Positions 42,909-50,670 of a DNA stretch of 64,000 bases are shown one piece after another; position 1 is the stretch's first letter, and the number at the start of each line of letters is the position of its first letter. The stretch is taken from contig NZ_CP136187.1 in NCBI RefSeq assembly GCF_033193315.1, positions 3,169,501 through 3,233,500 on the forward strand, read 5' to 3'. Position numbers and translations under genes: made by a program. The stretch is from Agathobaculum sp. NTUH-O15-33. GTDB taxonomy: Bacteria > Bacillota > Clostridia > Oscillospirales > Butyricicoccaceae. The notes beneath the pieces are model-generated. The model worked only from the letters and a program-made list of their open reading frames with translations. It was not told the DNA's origin and ran no database searches.

Positions 42909-43018
42909 GATTATCACATATGCAAAGCAGCCGCCCCCTCTCCCCAGAGTGAACGGCTGCTTTGTAGCAACAACCTAGGGTCATCCGTCTGCCGACAGCG
43001 CCCTTTACAGGTCTATTT
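42909..43018. repeat. Degenerate duplicate of the toxin-like locus
   Basis: TTATCACATATGCAAAG...GTCTGCCGACAG...CCCTTTACA repeats 42743-42850 at high identity, but the toxin frame upstream is gone. It keeps the hairpin and the flanking stretch, so it could be an extra copy of the antisense part. Confidence 0.65.
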
Positions 43019-43109
43019 TAATGCACAAAAAGCGAATTGTCAACATGGTACTTGGCGCTCCATCGAAAACAGCCGATGGCAGCGCCTGTTCCAAAATGGC
43101 TGTTGGGTT

Positions 43110-43838
43110 TTAAGCGTGTGCTATGTAATCCGCCCGATACTCTGGAATAAAAAATACGCAGGTACACAGCACCGCAACAAGGCTTTTCAGTTCCATCATT
43201 TGCGACTGCGCCCTAAAAACATCGCTTTGGCACGGTATCACATCCGCCGGCATTTTGCTTAAGTGCTGTGCTTTCTCTAAATTTTGGCGGATCACGCTGT
43301 TCATTTCATCGCGCGTGGCGGCAAATTTGCGGTAATCATGGTTTCTGTTCTCTTGATTGACCCGCTGCTTATATGTACCGCAGCGCAGCTCTTCAAGGGT
43401 TGCACAATAGGTGTCAAACGCCGGGTCGGGTATGCTGCGCATGTGATAAAAAGCTTCCACCATGGGATAATTCAAGTACAGCTTGCCCATGTCCGAAGAT
43501 TCCACAAAGTATTGCGCCATGCGTTCTATTTTTTCCACGGTATAAGCCGGGTCTTGCGGGTCAAGATCAAAAATCAAAAGAATATCCGAATATACTTCAT
43601 CAAATATCCGTTTCTTTTGCTCGTCCGGCTCGCGTTCCTTGAGTAATTGCAGCAGATCAAAAGCTTCGGGATCATTTTCCGAAAACATTTCCTGATACAG
43701 CGTATAGATATTCGTATTGTAAGAGACGATTTTATAGCGACTCGCCAGCTCGTAAACGGCAAGCAGCTTTTCCATCAGCCGCACGTCGGTTTTTGCGCCT
43801 TCCACAAGTATTAAAATCTTAGGCTGGGGATCAGGCAT
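43110..43838 (-). CDS. TOPRIM-like protein paired with an AAA ATPase (candidate defence effector)
   Basis: About 242 residues. ILILVEGAKTDVRLMEKLL has the E-G-x-x-D of TOPRIM folds, and SDILLIFDLDPQD gives a DxD. LYLNYPMVEAFYHM resembles the third motif of RloB/OLD-type nucleases. I place the start at the ATG that overlaps the stop of the ATPase gene by 8 bp; an upstream GTG is the alternative. Coupled ATPase plus TOPRIM pairs (RloAB, PARIS AriA/AriB, split OLD) act in phage defence, where the TOPRIM protein is the nuclease. The exact family is not certain. A GGCGCT...AGCGCC hairpin follows it. Confidence 0.62.
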   Translation of the reverse strand: MPDPQPKILILVEGAKTDVRLMEKLLAVYELASRYKIVSYNTNIYTLYQEMFSENDPEAFDLLQLLKEREPDEQKKRIFDEVYSDILLIFDLDPQDPAYTVEKIERMAQYFVESSDMGKLYLNYPMVEAFYHMRSIPDPAFDTYCATLEELRCGTYKQRVNQENRNHDYRKFAATRDEMNSVIRQNLEKAQHLSKMPADVIPCQSDVFRAQSQMMELKSLVAVLCTCVFFIPEYRADYIAHA

Positions 43839-44928
43839 TAAATTCACCACTCATATATAGTTTTTCCAGATTGTGCCCTTCGCGCAGTTCCCGCTTGGTA
43901 GCATTCGCAAATGAAGTGAGGCCCGCTTGCGATAAAATGAAATAACAATCCGGCCGCATGATCCGGTTCGTGAGCAAATTTGTATTGTGGGAAGTTAAAA
44001 TCGTTTGACAGCCCGGAACGTTCTCCAAAAGCAGCACTAGGGTTTCTGCCAATTCATAGTGGTAAAACGCATCAAATTCATCAATAAACATGAGGGAAAC
44101 GCGCTGCGCCGTTTTATACCAGTAAAAAAACGTATACAGCGCTTTTGTGCCGCTGGAGGCGGCTTTAAAAAACGGCAATGGCGTTGCAGTGTCAAAATAC
44201 AAGCGCATTACGCCGTCCGCATCCTCCTTTGCAACTAAATTCTCAGTTAATCCGGCGCGGTGTAAAAAGTTTTCCAGCTCTTTCAGGTTGCCTTCTTCAA
44301 ACACAAAATCAAAATAATCGTTGCTGTTTGCCCTGTATCCAATATATCTATTTTCATCTAAGCTTCTGAACCAAAGCATATGGGATACAAACTCGATCAA
44401 CTGATATAGCGGGTGGTTTTCCTGCAATGCGGAATTCGTGATCACATATTTCAGCATCGAATCCTTGCCTCGAAAACTCAGGTTCAGCGTGGGCACAAGC
44501 TCGCTTATTCCTGACAGATCGCCAATCTGCGTTAAATAGTCATACGCAAACAACGCCTTTCCGTCGATTGCAATCGCCTCGTAAGTCAACTCCTGTTTTT
44601 CGTTTTTTCGGTACCGATAATCCACCTCAACAGAATGGAAGCAGAAAACATAATGAAATTCCGCCACTTTTTCTTGATTATTAACATTTAAATAGTAGTC
44701 ATATAAACCCGGCGAAATATTGTTGGACGTTAAATGCGAAACAATATCGAAAAGAGCCAAGCCAAAGTTGGATTTTCCCACTGAATTTTTACCGTAAATA
44801 ATCACTTTACTAAGCAGATCGCGAGAAATGCAGGCGGGGTTAAACTTATAATCCCTTACATCCGAAAAATCCAGAGTAACGGTACCCGCAAAGTTCTTAA
44901 ATCCAGTTACCTCAAATCGTTTCAGCAT
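43831..44928 (-). CDS. AAA15/21-type ATPase, OLD/RloA-like
   Basis: 365 residues. An SMC-like ABC ATPase head: FEVTGFKNFAGTVTLDFSDV at the start, Walker A YGKNSVGKSNF near residue 50, the signature region around FKAASSGTKAL, Walker B SLMFIDEFDAFYHYEL, and the H-loop TSHNTNLL. There is no coiled-coil arm, so it is a short OLD/RloA/AriA-type head. It has its own promoter (TTGACT-17-TATACT) and overlaps the TOPRIM gene. Together they look like a two-gene abortive-infection or restriction module. Confidence 0.78.
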   Translation of the reverse strand: MLKRFEVTGFKNFAGTVTLDFSDVRDYKFNPACISRDLLSKVIIYGKNSVGKSNFGLALFDIVSHLTSNNISPGLYDYYLNVNNQEKVAEFHYVFCFHSVEVDYRYRKNEKQELTYEAIAIDGKALFAYDYLTQIGDLSGISELVPTLNLSFRGKDSMLKYVITNSALQENHPLYQLIEFVSHMLWFRSLDENRYIGYRANSNDYFDFVFEEGNLKELENFLHRAGLTENLVAKEDADGVMRLYFDTATPLPFFKAASSGTKALYTFFYWYKTAQRVSLMFIDEFDAFYHYELAETLVLLLENVPGCQTILTSHNTNLLTNRIMRPDCYFILSQAGLTSFANATKRELREGHNLEKLYMSGEFNA

Positions 44929-44949
44929 GGTATCACCTCTTCTAAACTG

Positions 44950-44978
44950 AGTATATCCAGTTTTTTTTAATAAGTCAA
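44950..44978 (-). promoter_or_regulatory. Promoter of the ATPase/TOPRIM pair
   Basis: TTGACT (44978-44973), 17 bp, TATACT (44955-44950), minus strand. Confidence 0.65.
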
Positions 44979-44982
44979 TGTT

Positions 44983-45003
44983 ATCCGTAAAAAAATTACG
45001 GAT
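44983..45003. promoter_or_regulatory. Palindrome between the defence pair and the PTS gene
   Basis: ATCCGTAA-A5-TTACGGAT, 8-bp arms. It could be an operator for either divergent unit. I see no clear plus-strand promoter in 45004-45167. Confidence 0.4.
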
Positions 45004-45167
45004 GACTGTGCAATATCTTAATTTTGCGACATTTTATCCGCACAAATCACCAAAACCTACTTACATACGAACTAACCGATCAATTTGCGTTGCCATTTTC
45101 CTTCCGCGCATTTTTCTCCCCAAAACTGGGCACGCTAACACCCAATCCAAATTGCGGAGGAATGCGT

Positions 45168-46668
45168 ATGTTTAAGCAACTGCAAAAACTGGGCAAGGCG
45201 TTTATGCTGCCGATCGCGATCCTGCCGGCGGCGGGCCTGCTGCTCGGCATCGGCGGGGCGCTGTCCAACCCAAACACCGTCGGCGCTTACCCCTTCCTAA
45301 ACCACTTCGCGTTGCAGGCGGTTTTCCAAATCATGTCCGCCGCCGGTAACGCGGTTTTCAGCAACCTGTCGCTCATCATCTGTATCGGCCTTGGCGTTGG
45401 CCTTGCGACGAAGGACAAGGGCACGGTTGGCCTTGCCGCCGCGGTCTCCTTCCTCGTCATGAACGCGACGATCGCCATGATGCTGGATATTTTCCACCCC
45501 GGCGCGGACGCGATTGACACCGGCGTGGTCGGCTCCATCGTGATCGCGCTGATCGTCACGTTTTTCCACAAGCGCTATAACGGCATTCAGCTGCCCGCCT
45601 TTTTAGGCTTCTTCGGCGGCTCGCGGTTTATCCCCATCATTTCGTCCTTTGCCGCTATTTTCGTCGGTATGGCGTTTTTTCCTCATCTGGCCGCCCGTAC
45701 AGACCGGCCTTGTCGCGCTGGGCGGCGTTATCGCAAAGCTCGGCCCGATCGGCACCTTCCTGTACGGCTTCCTGCTGCGCTTGACCGGCGCAGTCGGCCT
45801 GCACCACATGGTATATCCGCTGTTCTGGTATACCGAGTTGGGCGGCGTGGAGATGGTTGCGGGCCAGCAAATCGTCGGCGCGCAGAACATCTTTTTCGCA
45901 GAGCTGGCCGATCCCACTCACGTGGGCCTGTTCACGCACGGCACCCGCTTTTTCGCGGGCCGCTTCGCGACGATGATGTTCGGTCTGCCCGCCGCGTGCC
46001 TTGCCATGTACCATTGCGTGCCCAAGGAACGCCGCAAGGCCGTATACGGCCTGTTCCTCAGCGCCGCGCTGACCTCGTTCCTCACCGGTATCACCGAACC
46101 GATCGAGTTCATGTTCCTTTTTATCGCGCCGTGGCTGTACGTGGTGCACGCGGCGCTGGACGGTCTGTCCTTCCTCGTTGCCGATCTGCTTTCCATCCGC
46201 ATCGGCAACACATTTTCGGGCGGCCTGATCGACTTTACGCTTTTCGGCGCTTTGCAGGGCAACGAGCGCACCAACTGGCTGCTGGTCATTCCGGTTGGCA
46301 TTCTGTGGGCGGTAATCTACTACCTTCTGTTCCGTTTCCTGATCCGCCGCTTCAATGTGCCTACGCCGGGCCGTGAGGAAAACGCGGACGACGAGGTAGC
46401 CGTGACCACCAAGGATTCGCTTCACGACACCGCGCGCTACGTGATCGAAGCCCTTGGCGGGCGCGATAATCTGGAGGACGTGGACGCCTGCATCACCCGC
46501 CTGCGCGTTGCCGTGAAGGACCCCGGCAAGGTGGATAAGGACGCGCTCAAATCCCTTGGCGCGGCGGCTGTCTTAGAGGTAAAGGGCGGCGGTATCCAAG
46601 CCGTTTGGGGCGCGAAGGCCGACCTGATCAAGCAAAAAATCCACGAGATCATTGGGGAGGCGGGCTGA
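45168..46668 (+). pseudogene. PTS transporter subunit IIBC, glucose/N-acetylglucosamine family, split by a T-run frameshift
   Basis: The N-terminal frame (MFKQLQKLGKAFMLPIAILP to SSFAAIFVGMA) and the second frame (FFLIWPPVQTGLVALG onward) are two parts of one membrane EIIC. They part at T6 at 45675-45680; with five T the protein reads GMAFFLIWPPVQ. The IIC active region ITEPIEFMFLFIAPWLY is intact, and the IIB domain with phospho-Cys in DVDACITRLRVAVKD ends the gene. Full length would be about 500 residues. It imports and phosphorylates a hexose or amino sugar, using EIIA supplied elsewhere. nanE starts 2 bp later, pointing to an amino sugar. Homopolymer slippage could be real (phase variation) or a sequencing error. 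Confidence 0.85.
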
Positions 46669-46669
46669 T

Positions 46670-47332
46670 ATGGGTAAAACGTTACCGCGCGGGCTGATCG
46701 TTTCCTGTCAGGCGCTTGAAAACGAACCGCTGCACTCCCCCTTCATTATGGGCCGCATGGCCGTGGCCGCCCAGCAGGGCGGCGCGGCCGGTATCCGCGC
46801 CAACGGCGCGGAGGATGTGGCCGAAATCCGCAGCCTTGTGCCCCTGCCGGTGATCGGCATCATCAAGCGGGAGTACCCCGGCATGGCGCCCTATATCACG
46901 CCGACCGACGCGGAGATCGAAGCGCTTGTCCGCGTCGGGGCAGAGGTCATCGCGCTGGACGCGACCATCGATCAGGATGAAACCTTCCTTTCCACCCTGC
47001 ACGAGCGCTGGCCCGGCCAAGCCTTTATGGCGGATATTTCTACCGCGGAAGAGGGCCTGCGCGCCGACAAGCTGGATTTCGATTATATCGGCACCACGCT
47101 GATCGGCTATACCACGCAGTCCAAGGGTCTGGACAAGTTCGAGGTGCTGCGTCGGCTGATCGCGGAGTGCCGCCACCCGGTCATTGCGGAAGGTAATTTT
47201 AACACACCCGAGCAGGCGGCAGAGGCCATACGCCTTGGCGCGCACGCCGTTGTGGTCGGCAGCGCCATTACGCGCCCGCAGCTGATCACCCGCTCGTTTG
47301 GCGACGCGGTAAACGCCGCTTTAAACGGATAG
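46670..47332 (+). CDS. nanE: Putative N-acetylmannosamine-6-phosphate 2-epimerase
   Basis: 220 residues, a TIM-barrel epimerase that converts ManNAc-6-P to GlcNAc-6-P in sialic acid and amino-sugar use. Seen are LIVSCQALENEPLHSPFIMGRMAVAAQQGGAAGIRANG at the N-terminus, IGIIKREYPGM (the catalytic Lys and Glu region), ALDATIDQDE, and VIAEGNFNTPEQAAEAIRLGAHAVVVGSAITRP at the C-terminus. The ATG follows GGGGAGG and lies 2 bp from the PTS stop, so the two are one operon. nanA and nanK are not in the window. Confidence 0.92.
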   Translation: MGKTLPRGLIVSCQALENEPLHSPFIMGRMAVAAQQGGAAGIRANGAEDVAEIRSLVPLPVIGIIKREYPGMAPYITPTDAEIEALVRVGAEVIALDATIDQDETFLSTLHERWPGQAFMADISTAEEGLRADKLDFDYIGTTLIGYTTQSKGLDKFEVLRRLIAECRHPVIAEGNFNTPEQAAEAIRLGAHAVVVGSAITRPQLITRSFGDAVNAALNG

Positions 47333-47446
47333 TTTTCCCCACTTTTCTTGTTTTTTTATTCAGCAAAAGAAAGTGGTTATATCCTCCCTATTTTATTCGT
47401 TATTTTATCCTCTTGTGGGGATTAATTTTTAACCGAGGTGAAAGAA

Positions 47447-47872
47447 ATGCAAGACATTGAACTGCTTCAATATGTACACGAAACCGCCGAAATGGGCATA
47501 GAAGGTCTGCAAAACGTGACCAGCCAAATAGAAAACCCAAAGCTTCGCCAAGCCGTCGAATCGCAAATTGTGGAGTATCAGGATATTGCGCAACAATCCG
47601 GCTCCATGCTGCGTTCCAAGGGCGAAACGCCGAAAAACCCCGGCCTTATGGCGCGCGTTTCCAGCGAAGTCATGTCCACTCTAGAAACGCTGACCGATAA
47701 TTCCTCGTCCAAGATCGCGGAAATGGTCATTCAGGGCAACAACATGGGCATTACCAAGGGCCTAAAGCACCTGCACGACTACGCGGGCGATGATAAGCAG
47801 GTGCGCGGCCTTGCCGAAAAGCTGCTCCACACGGAACAGTCGAACGTCGAACAGATGAAGCCGTTTCTATAA
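47447..47872 (+). CDS. Small helical protein, ferritin-like fold possible
   Basis: 141 residues, four predicted helices: DIELLQYVHETAEMGIEGLQNVTSQI, KLRQAVESQIVEYQDIAQQSGSMLRSKG, SSKIAEMVIQGNNMGITKGLKHLHDYAG and KQVRGLAEKLLHTEQSNVEQMKPFL. The Glu/His in these helices could bind metal as in ferritin-like small proteins (DUF2383/DUF305 type), but no clear di-iron motif is seen. The start follows GAGGTGA. Function unknown. Confidence 0.65.
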   Translation: MQDIELLQYVHETAEMGIEGLQNVTSQIENPKLRQAVESQIVEYQDIAQQSGSMLRSKGETPKNPGLMARVSSEVMSTLETLTDNSSSKIAEMVIQGNNMGITKGLKHLHDYAGDDKQVRGLAEKLLHTEQSNVEQMKPFL

Positions 47873-47901
47873 ATGATACAACCGAACCACCCGCGCAAAG
47901 G

Positions 47902-47937
47902 AGAGGCCGTTGCTTACCAGAAAGCAGCGGCCTCTTT
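47902..47937. terminator. Bidirectional terminator
   Basis: AGAGGCCGTTGCTT / AAAGCAGCGGCCTCT with T runs, between a plus-strand gene and the minus-strand Cys-rich frame. Confidence 0.8.
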
Positions 47938-47943
47938 ATGCTA

Positions 47944-48105
47944 TTACCGGCAGCAGCAGCATTTGCAGCACTTCAGCCGGCCTTGGGCAATTTCATTTCT
48001 GCGGATCGCTTCAAAATCAACGTTTGCAGCATCCGACATAAAGCGCGTGCGGCAGCAGCAACAGCAGCAGCAACACCGGCGGTTTCTTCCAGACAGGCGG
48101 CACAT
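47944..48105 (-). CDS. Cys-rich 53-residue microprotein with eight consecutive cysteines
   Basis: It begins MCRLSGRNRR, then eight cysteines in a row, then RTRFMSDAANVDFEAIRRNE and a second block (CCK plus four cysteines and Arg) before the stop: 15 Cys in 53 residues. A textbook ribosome site AAAGGAGGG lies six bases before the ATG. It follows the GNAT acetyltransferase gene by 45 bp on the same strand and ends just before a terminator, so the two may be one operon. Opposite-strand frames give poly-Ala and have no such site. Possible roles are metal binding, redox, or a peptide precursor; no family was recognised. Confidence 0.6.
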   Translation of the reverse strand: MCRLSGRNRRCCCCCCCCRTRFMSDAANVDFEAIRRNEIAQGRLKCCKCCCCR

Positions 48106-48150
48106 ACTATTCCCTCCTTTACATTAAGGTAAGTACGCCCCCATCTGTTA

Positions 48151-48639
48151 TCACGATATGCCGCCGGGCTTGCCGCTGTTACCGGTTTCGGCAAGGGGCA
48201 GCACCAGCACGTCCTCACCGTTTATATCCTTTTCCCCGTTTGGAGCAAAGCCCAGCTTTTGATACAGCCGCATGGCCGCCGTGTTTTGCGGGTAACAGCT
48301 CAAAAACACCTCGCCGCAGCCGTATTCCCGCCGCAGCCGGTCGATCAACAGGCCAATAGCCGCCTTGCCGTAGCCCTTGCCCTGCTGTCCGCCGCCGATG
48401 AGCAGCCGATCCAGCCAAACGCGGCCGTGCGCGCCCTCGCGCGGGAAAAAGCCGTACATGGCAAAGCCGATCACCGCTTGCTCCGCTAAAATTGCCACGG
48501 GCCGCCATAGCCGCAGCCGCCGCGCCTCCCGCAGGCATGCGGCGGGCGTTTCCACAAAGCCCTCCTGCCCGGGCGCGGCGGTGAGCGCCAGCACACTTTT
48601 CCGGTTTTTTGCCGATACCGGCTCAATTTTCAGTTCCAC
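48151..48639 (-). CDS. GNAT-family N-acetyltransferase
   Basis: 162 residues, similar to spermidine/spermine-type acetyltransferases. The acetyl-CoA motif is GGGQQGKGYGKAAIGLLIDRLR (Q/R-x-x-G-x-G/A) near residue 85, and LSCYPQNTAAMRLYQKLGFAPNGE is the C-terminal part. The start MELKIEPVSAKNRKSVLAL is typical. The substrate is unknown. It is upstream of the Cys-rich frame and divergent from the amidase gene. Confidence 0.85.
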   Translation of the reverse strand: MELKIEPVSAKNRKSVLALTAAPGQEGFVETPAACLREARRLRLWRPVAILAEQAVIGFAMYGFFPREGAHGRVWLDRLLIGGGQQGKGYGKAAIGLLIDRLRREYGCGEVFLSCYPQNTAAMRLYQKLGFAPNGEKDINGEDVLVLPLAETGNSGKPGGIS

Positions 48640-48767
48640 AAATATCGAAATCCTTTCTAAGCGCCAGTATAACGCATGGCGAATGAGGATTCAAGCGGAT
48701 AAATGTAAACTCTCCCCGCGCACCGCGGGCGGGCGCGCGGCATAAAATACAGCGAGGTGATTTTACC

Positions 48768-49340
48768 TTGGCTATTAAAATTTTTATCGATCCGGGGCAC
48801 AACCCCTCCGGCCCGAACACGGGGGCCGAAGGCAACGGCCTGCGCGAACAGGATGTAACCTACACCGTTTCGCACTATCTGGCCGACATGCTCCGCGCCG
48901 ATCCACGGTTCGAGGTGCGGCTCAGCCGCAACACGCCGGATGAGGTACTCGGCACCAGCAACGCCACGAGCCTTGCCGCGCGCGTCAACATGGCCAACAG
49001 CTGGCCGGCCAATTACTTTATCAGCATCCACTGCAACGCCAATACCAACCCGGCCATCAACGGCACAGAGGTCTACGTTTACCAGCAGTACTCCCAATCC
49101 TACTGGCTGGCCCAGCATGTGCTGAACGGCATTGTGGAGCGTGTGGGCACGCGGGACAACGGCGTGCGGCTAAACCCCAGTTTATACGTGCTGCGCCGTA
49201 CCAACATGCCCTCTATCCTAGTCGAATTGGCGTACCTGACCAACGTAAACGACGCCAACAAGCTGCGCGATGATCCCTACGGCTTCGCGCAGGGCATTTA
49301 TAACGGCTTACTCGCATATTTTGGTTTTTCGTATCCTTGA
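48768..49340 (+). CDS. N-acetylmuramoyl-L-alanine amidase (Amidase_3)
   Basis: 190 residues, a zinc amidase that cuts MurNAc-L-Ala bonds in peptidoglycan. FIDPGHNP carries the first His ligand, FISIHCNANTNPAINGTEVYVY the second His, and SILVELAYLTNVNDANKL the catalytic Glu. There is no signal peptide and no wall-binding domain, as in CwlC-type amidases that act from inside the mother cell at the end of sporulation. The start is a TTG after GAGGTGA. It stands alone with a terminator after it. Confidence 0.88.
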   Translation: MAIKIFIDPGHNPSGPNTGAEGNGLREQDVTYTVSHYLADMLRADPRFEVRLSRNTPDEVLGTSNATSLAARVNMANSWPANYFISIHCNANTNPAINGTEVYVYQQYSQSYWLAQHVLNGIVERVGTRDNGVRLNPSLYVLRRTNMPSILVELAYLTNVNDANKLRDDPYGFAQGIYNGLLAYFGFSYP

Positions 49341-49347
49341 CGGCAGC

Positions 49348-49377
49348 AGGGGCCGGGCATAAGTCCCGGCCCTTTTG
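49348..49377 (+). terminator. Terminator after the amidase
   Basis: GGGCCGGG-loop-CCCGGCCC followed by TTTT. Confidence 0.85.
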
Positions 49378-49452
49378 CTTGTGTCATAAAAGCGATTGCG
49401 CTTTCTCAGCCGCTGGTGTATAATGGGGCAAACAACAAGGAAGGTGAACCCC

Positions 49453-49695
49453 ATGAGAAGATTGCTCTCGAGCGTCGCGGTCACCGCTATGATCGTCTGT
49501 TCGCTCATCGGCACGGCGAGCGCGCACGGCGGCCACCACCGCGCCGCCGCCCGCCAGTGCGATTCGTCCGTCTGCATGGTAAACGGCGTGTGCGACGGTT
49601 CTTGCACCGGCACCGGCTCGTGCCGGAATTACGATGGCTGCAATTACACCGGCTCCACTGCTGCCGTATGCCATTCGCACCACGGCCACCACTAA
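49453..49695 (+). CDS. Small exported His- and Cys-rich protein
   Basis: 80 residues. Signal peptide MRRLLSSVAVTAMIVCSLIGTASA, then HGGHHRAAARQCDSSVCMVN, regular cysteines (GVCDGSCTGTGSCRNYDGCNY) and the tail CHSHHGHH. The His/Cys pattern suggests metal binding outside the cell. The start follows AAGGAAGG; an upstream in-frame ATG is less likely. IS copy 3 begins at the last base of the stop codon. Confidence 0.7.
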   Translation: MRRLLSSVAVTAMIVCSLIGTASAHGGHHRAAARQCDSSVCMVNGVCDGSCTGTGSCRNYDGCNYTGSTAAVCHSHHGHH

Positions 49696-50408
49696 GTCAT
49701 GACCACCCCAAAGCGGGGTGGCATGAACAAGCCCTATAAGGGCATAAAAAAAGCCAGCGCCTAAAAGACGCTGGCTTTCACTTCGTTCAAGCCCTGATGG
49801 TAAGACTACTTACTACCCTTGAAAGGGTCAACATATTCTTTCTTACTTAAGCTATCTTCGATTTGATCCTGCTTATCTTGCTCCCTGATATATTTTTGAA
49901 TCGTGGCCGTATTGATTCCTACCGTGCTCACATAATATCCAGTCGCCCAGAAATTACGACTGCCGAATTTATATTTTAAATTCCCATGCCGCTCGAATAT
50001 CATCATCGCACTTTTCCCTTTTAAATATCCCATAAACTGCGAGATACTGTATTTCGGCGGCACGCTTACGAGTAAATGAATATGGTCAGGCATCATATGC
50101 CCTTCGATGATTTCCACACCCTTCCACTTGCACAAATCCTTTATAATTTGCTGTATATCTTTTCGCAGCTGCTTATAGATTATTTTCCTTCGATATTTCG
50201 GTGTGAATACGATGTGATACTTGCATACCCATTTTGTATGTGCTAAACTGTTTGCCATAAAGGTCTTCCTTTCTGTTTCTTTGGTGGCTTGAACACTCAC
50301 CATTTTATCAGTTTGGAAGTCCTTTTTTGTTTAAACTTGAATCCCACCCGCATTGCGGGCGGTTCTTACCGTATTTGCTCTGCAAATACGCCACCGCTAA
50401 AGCACTAA
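49695..50408 (-). mobile_element. IS200/IS605-family insertion sequence, copy 3
   Basis: 714 bp with the same ends as copies 1 and 2. It inserted exactly at the stop codon of the His-rich gene on one side and next to the long terminator at 50412 on the other. Confidence 0.92.
49806..50258 (-). CDS. tnpA: IS200 TnpA Y1 transposase, copy 3
   Basis: Identical 150-residue protein to the other two copies; HIH at 59-61 and Tyr123. Confidence 0.95.
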   Translation of the reverse strand: MANSLAHTKWVCKYHIVFTPKYRRKIIYKQLRKDIQQIIKDLCKWKGVEIIEGHMMPDHIHLLVSVPPKYSISQFMGYLKGKSAMMIFERHGNLKYKFGSRNFWATGYYVSTVGINTATIQKYIREQDKQDQIEDSLSKKEYVDPFKGSK

Positions 50409-50411
50409 TTC

Positions 50412-50465
50412 AAGGAAAGAGGGCGTGGAAAACCTTAACGGTTTTCCACGCCCTCTTTCCTTTTA
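50412..50465 (-). terminator. Long terminator after the LysM gene
   Basis: AAGGAAAGAGGGCGTGG... pairs with ...CCACGCCCTCTTTCC over about 22 bp, loop TTAAC, T run on the plus strand and A-rich start. It serves the minus-strand LysM gene. Confidence 0.85.
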
Positions 50466-50481
50466 TCAATCCTCAGCGCAC

Positions 50482-50670
50482 TTATGCCGCGGGCAGCCGC
50501 AGCACCGTACCGGGGTAAATATAGCGCGGGTCGCTGATCTGATCGCGGTTAAGCGCATAGATCGCGGGCCACTTCACGCCGCCGCCCAGCGTTTCGCGGG
50601 CAATGCCCCACAACGTATCGGACAGGTAGGTGATCAGCACCTGATTGTCCAATACGTTCTCATCCTTCAT
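50482..50670 (-). CDS. LysM-domain protein, C-terminal part, probably cut by the prophage
   Basis: 62 residues from the first ATG: NQVLITYLSDTLWGIARETLGGGVKWPAIYALNRDQISDPRYIYPGTVLRLPAA is a complete LysM peptidoglycan-binding module. The frame stays open upstream without a ribosome site (IRAAFQGAKLMKDENV) until about 50720, where the sequence turns prophage-like. The gene was therefore probably longer and was interrupted by insertion of the Mu-like prophage; the 5' part would lie beyond its right end. Confidence 0.6.
   Translation of the reverse strand: MKDENVLDNQVLITYLSDTLWGIARETLGGGVKWPAIYALNRDQISDPRYIYPGTVLRLPAA

Noticed and set aside
47938-48132. Plus-strand poly-Ala frames over the GCA repeat
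   Set aside because: No ribosome site; the minus-strand Cys frame has a strong one.
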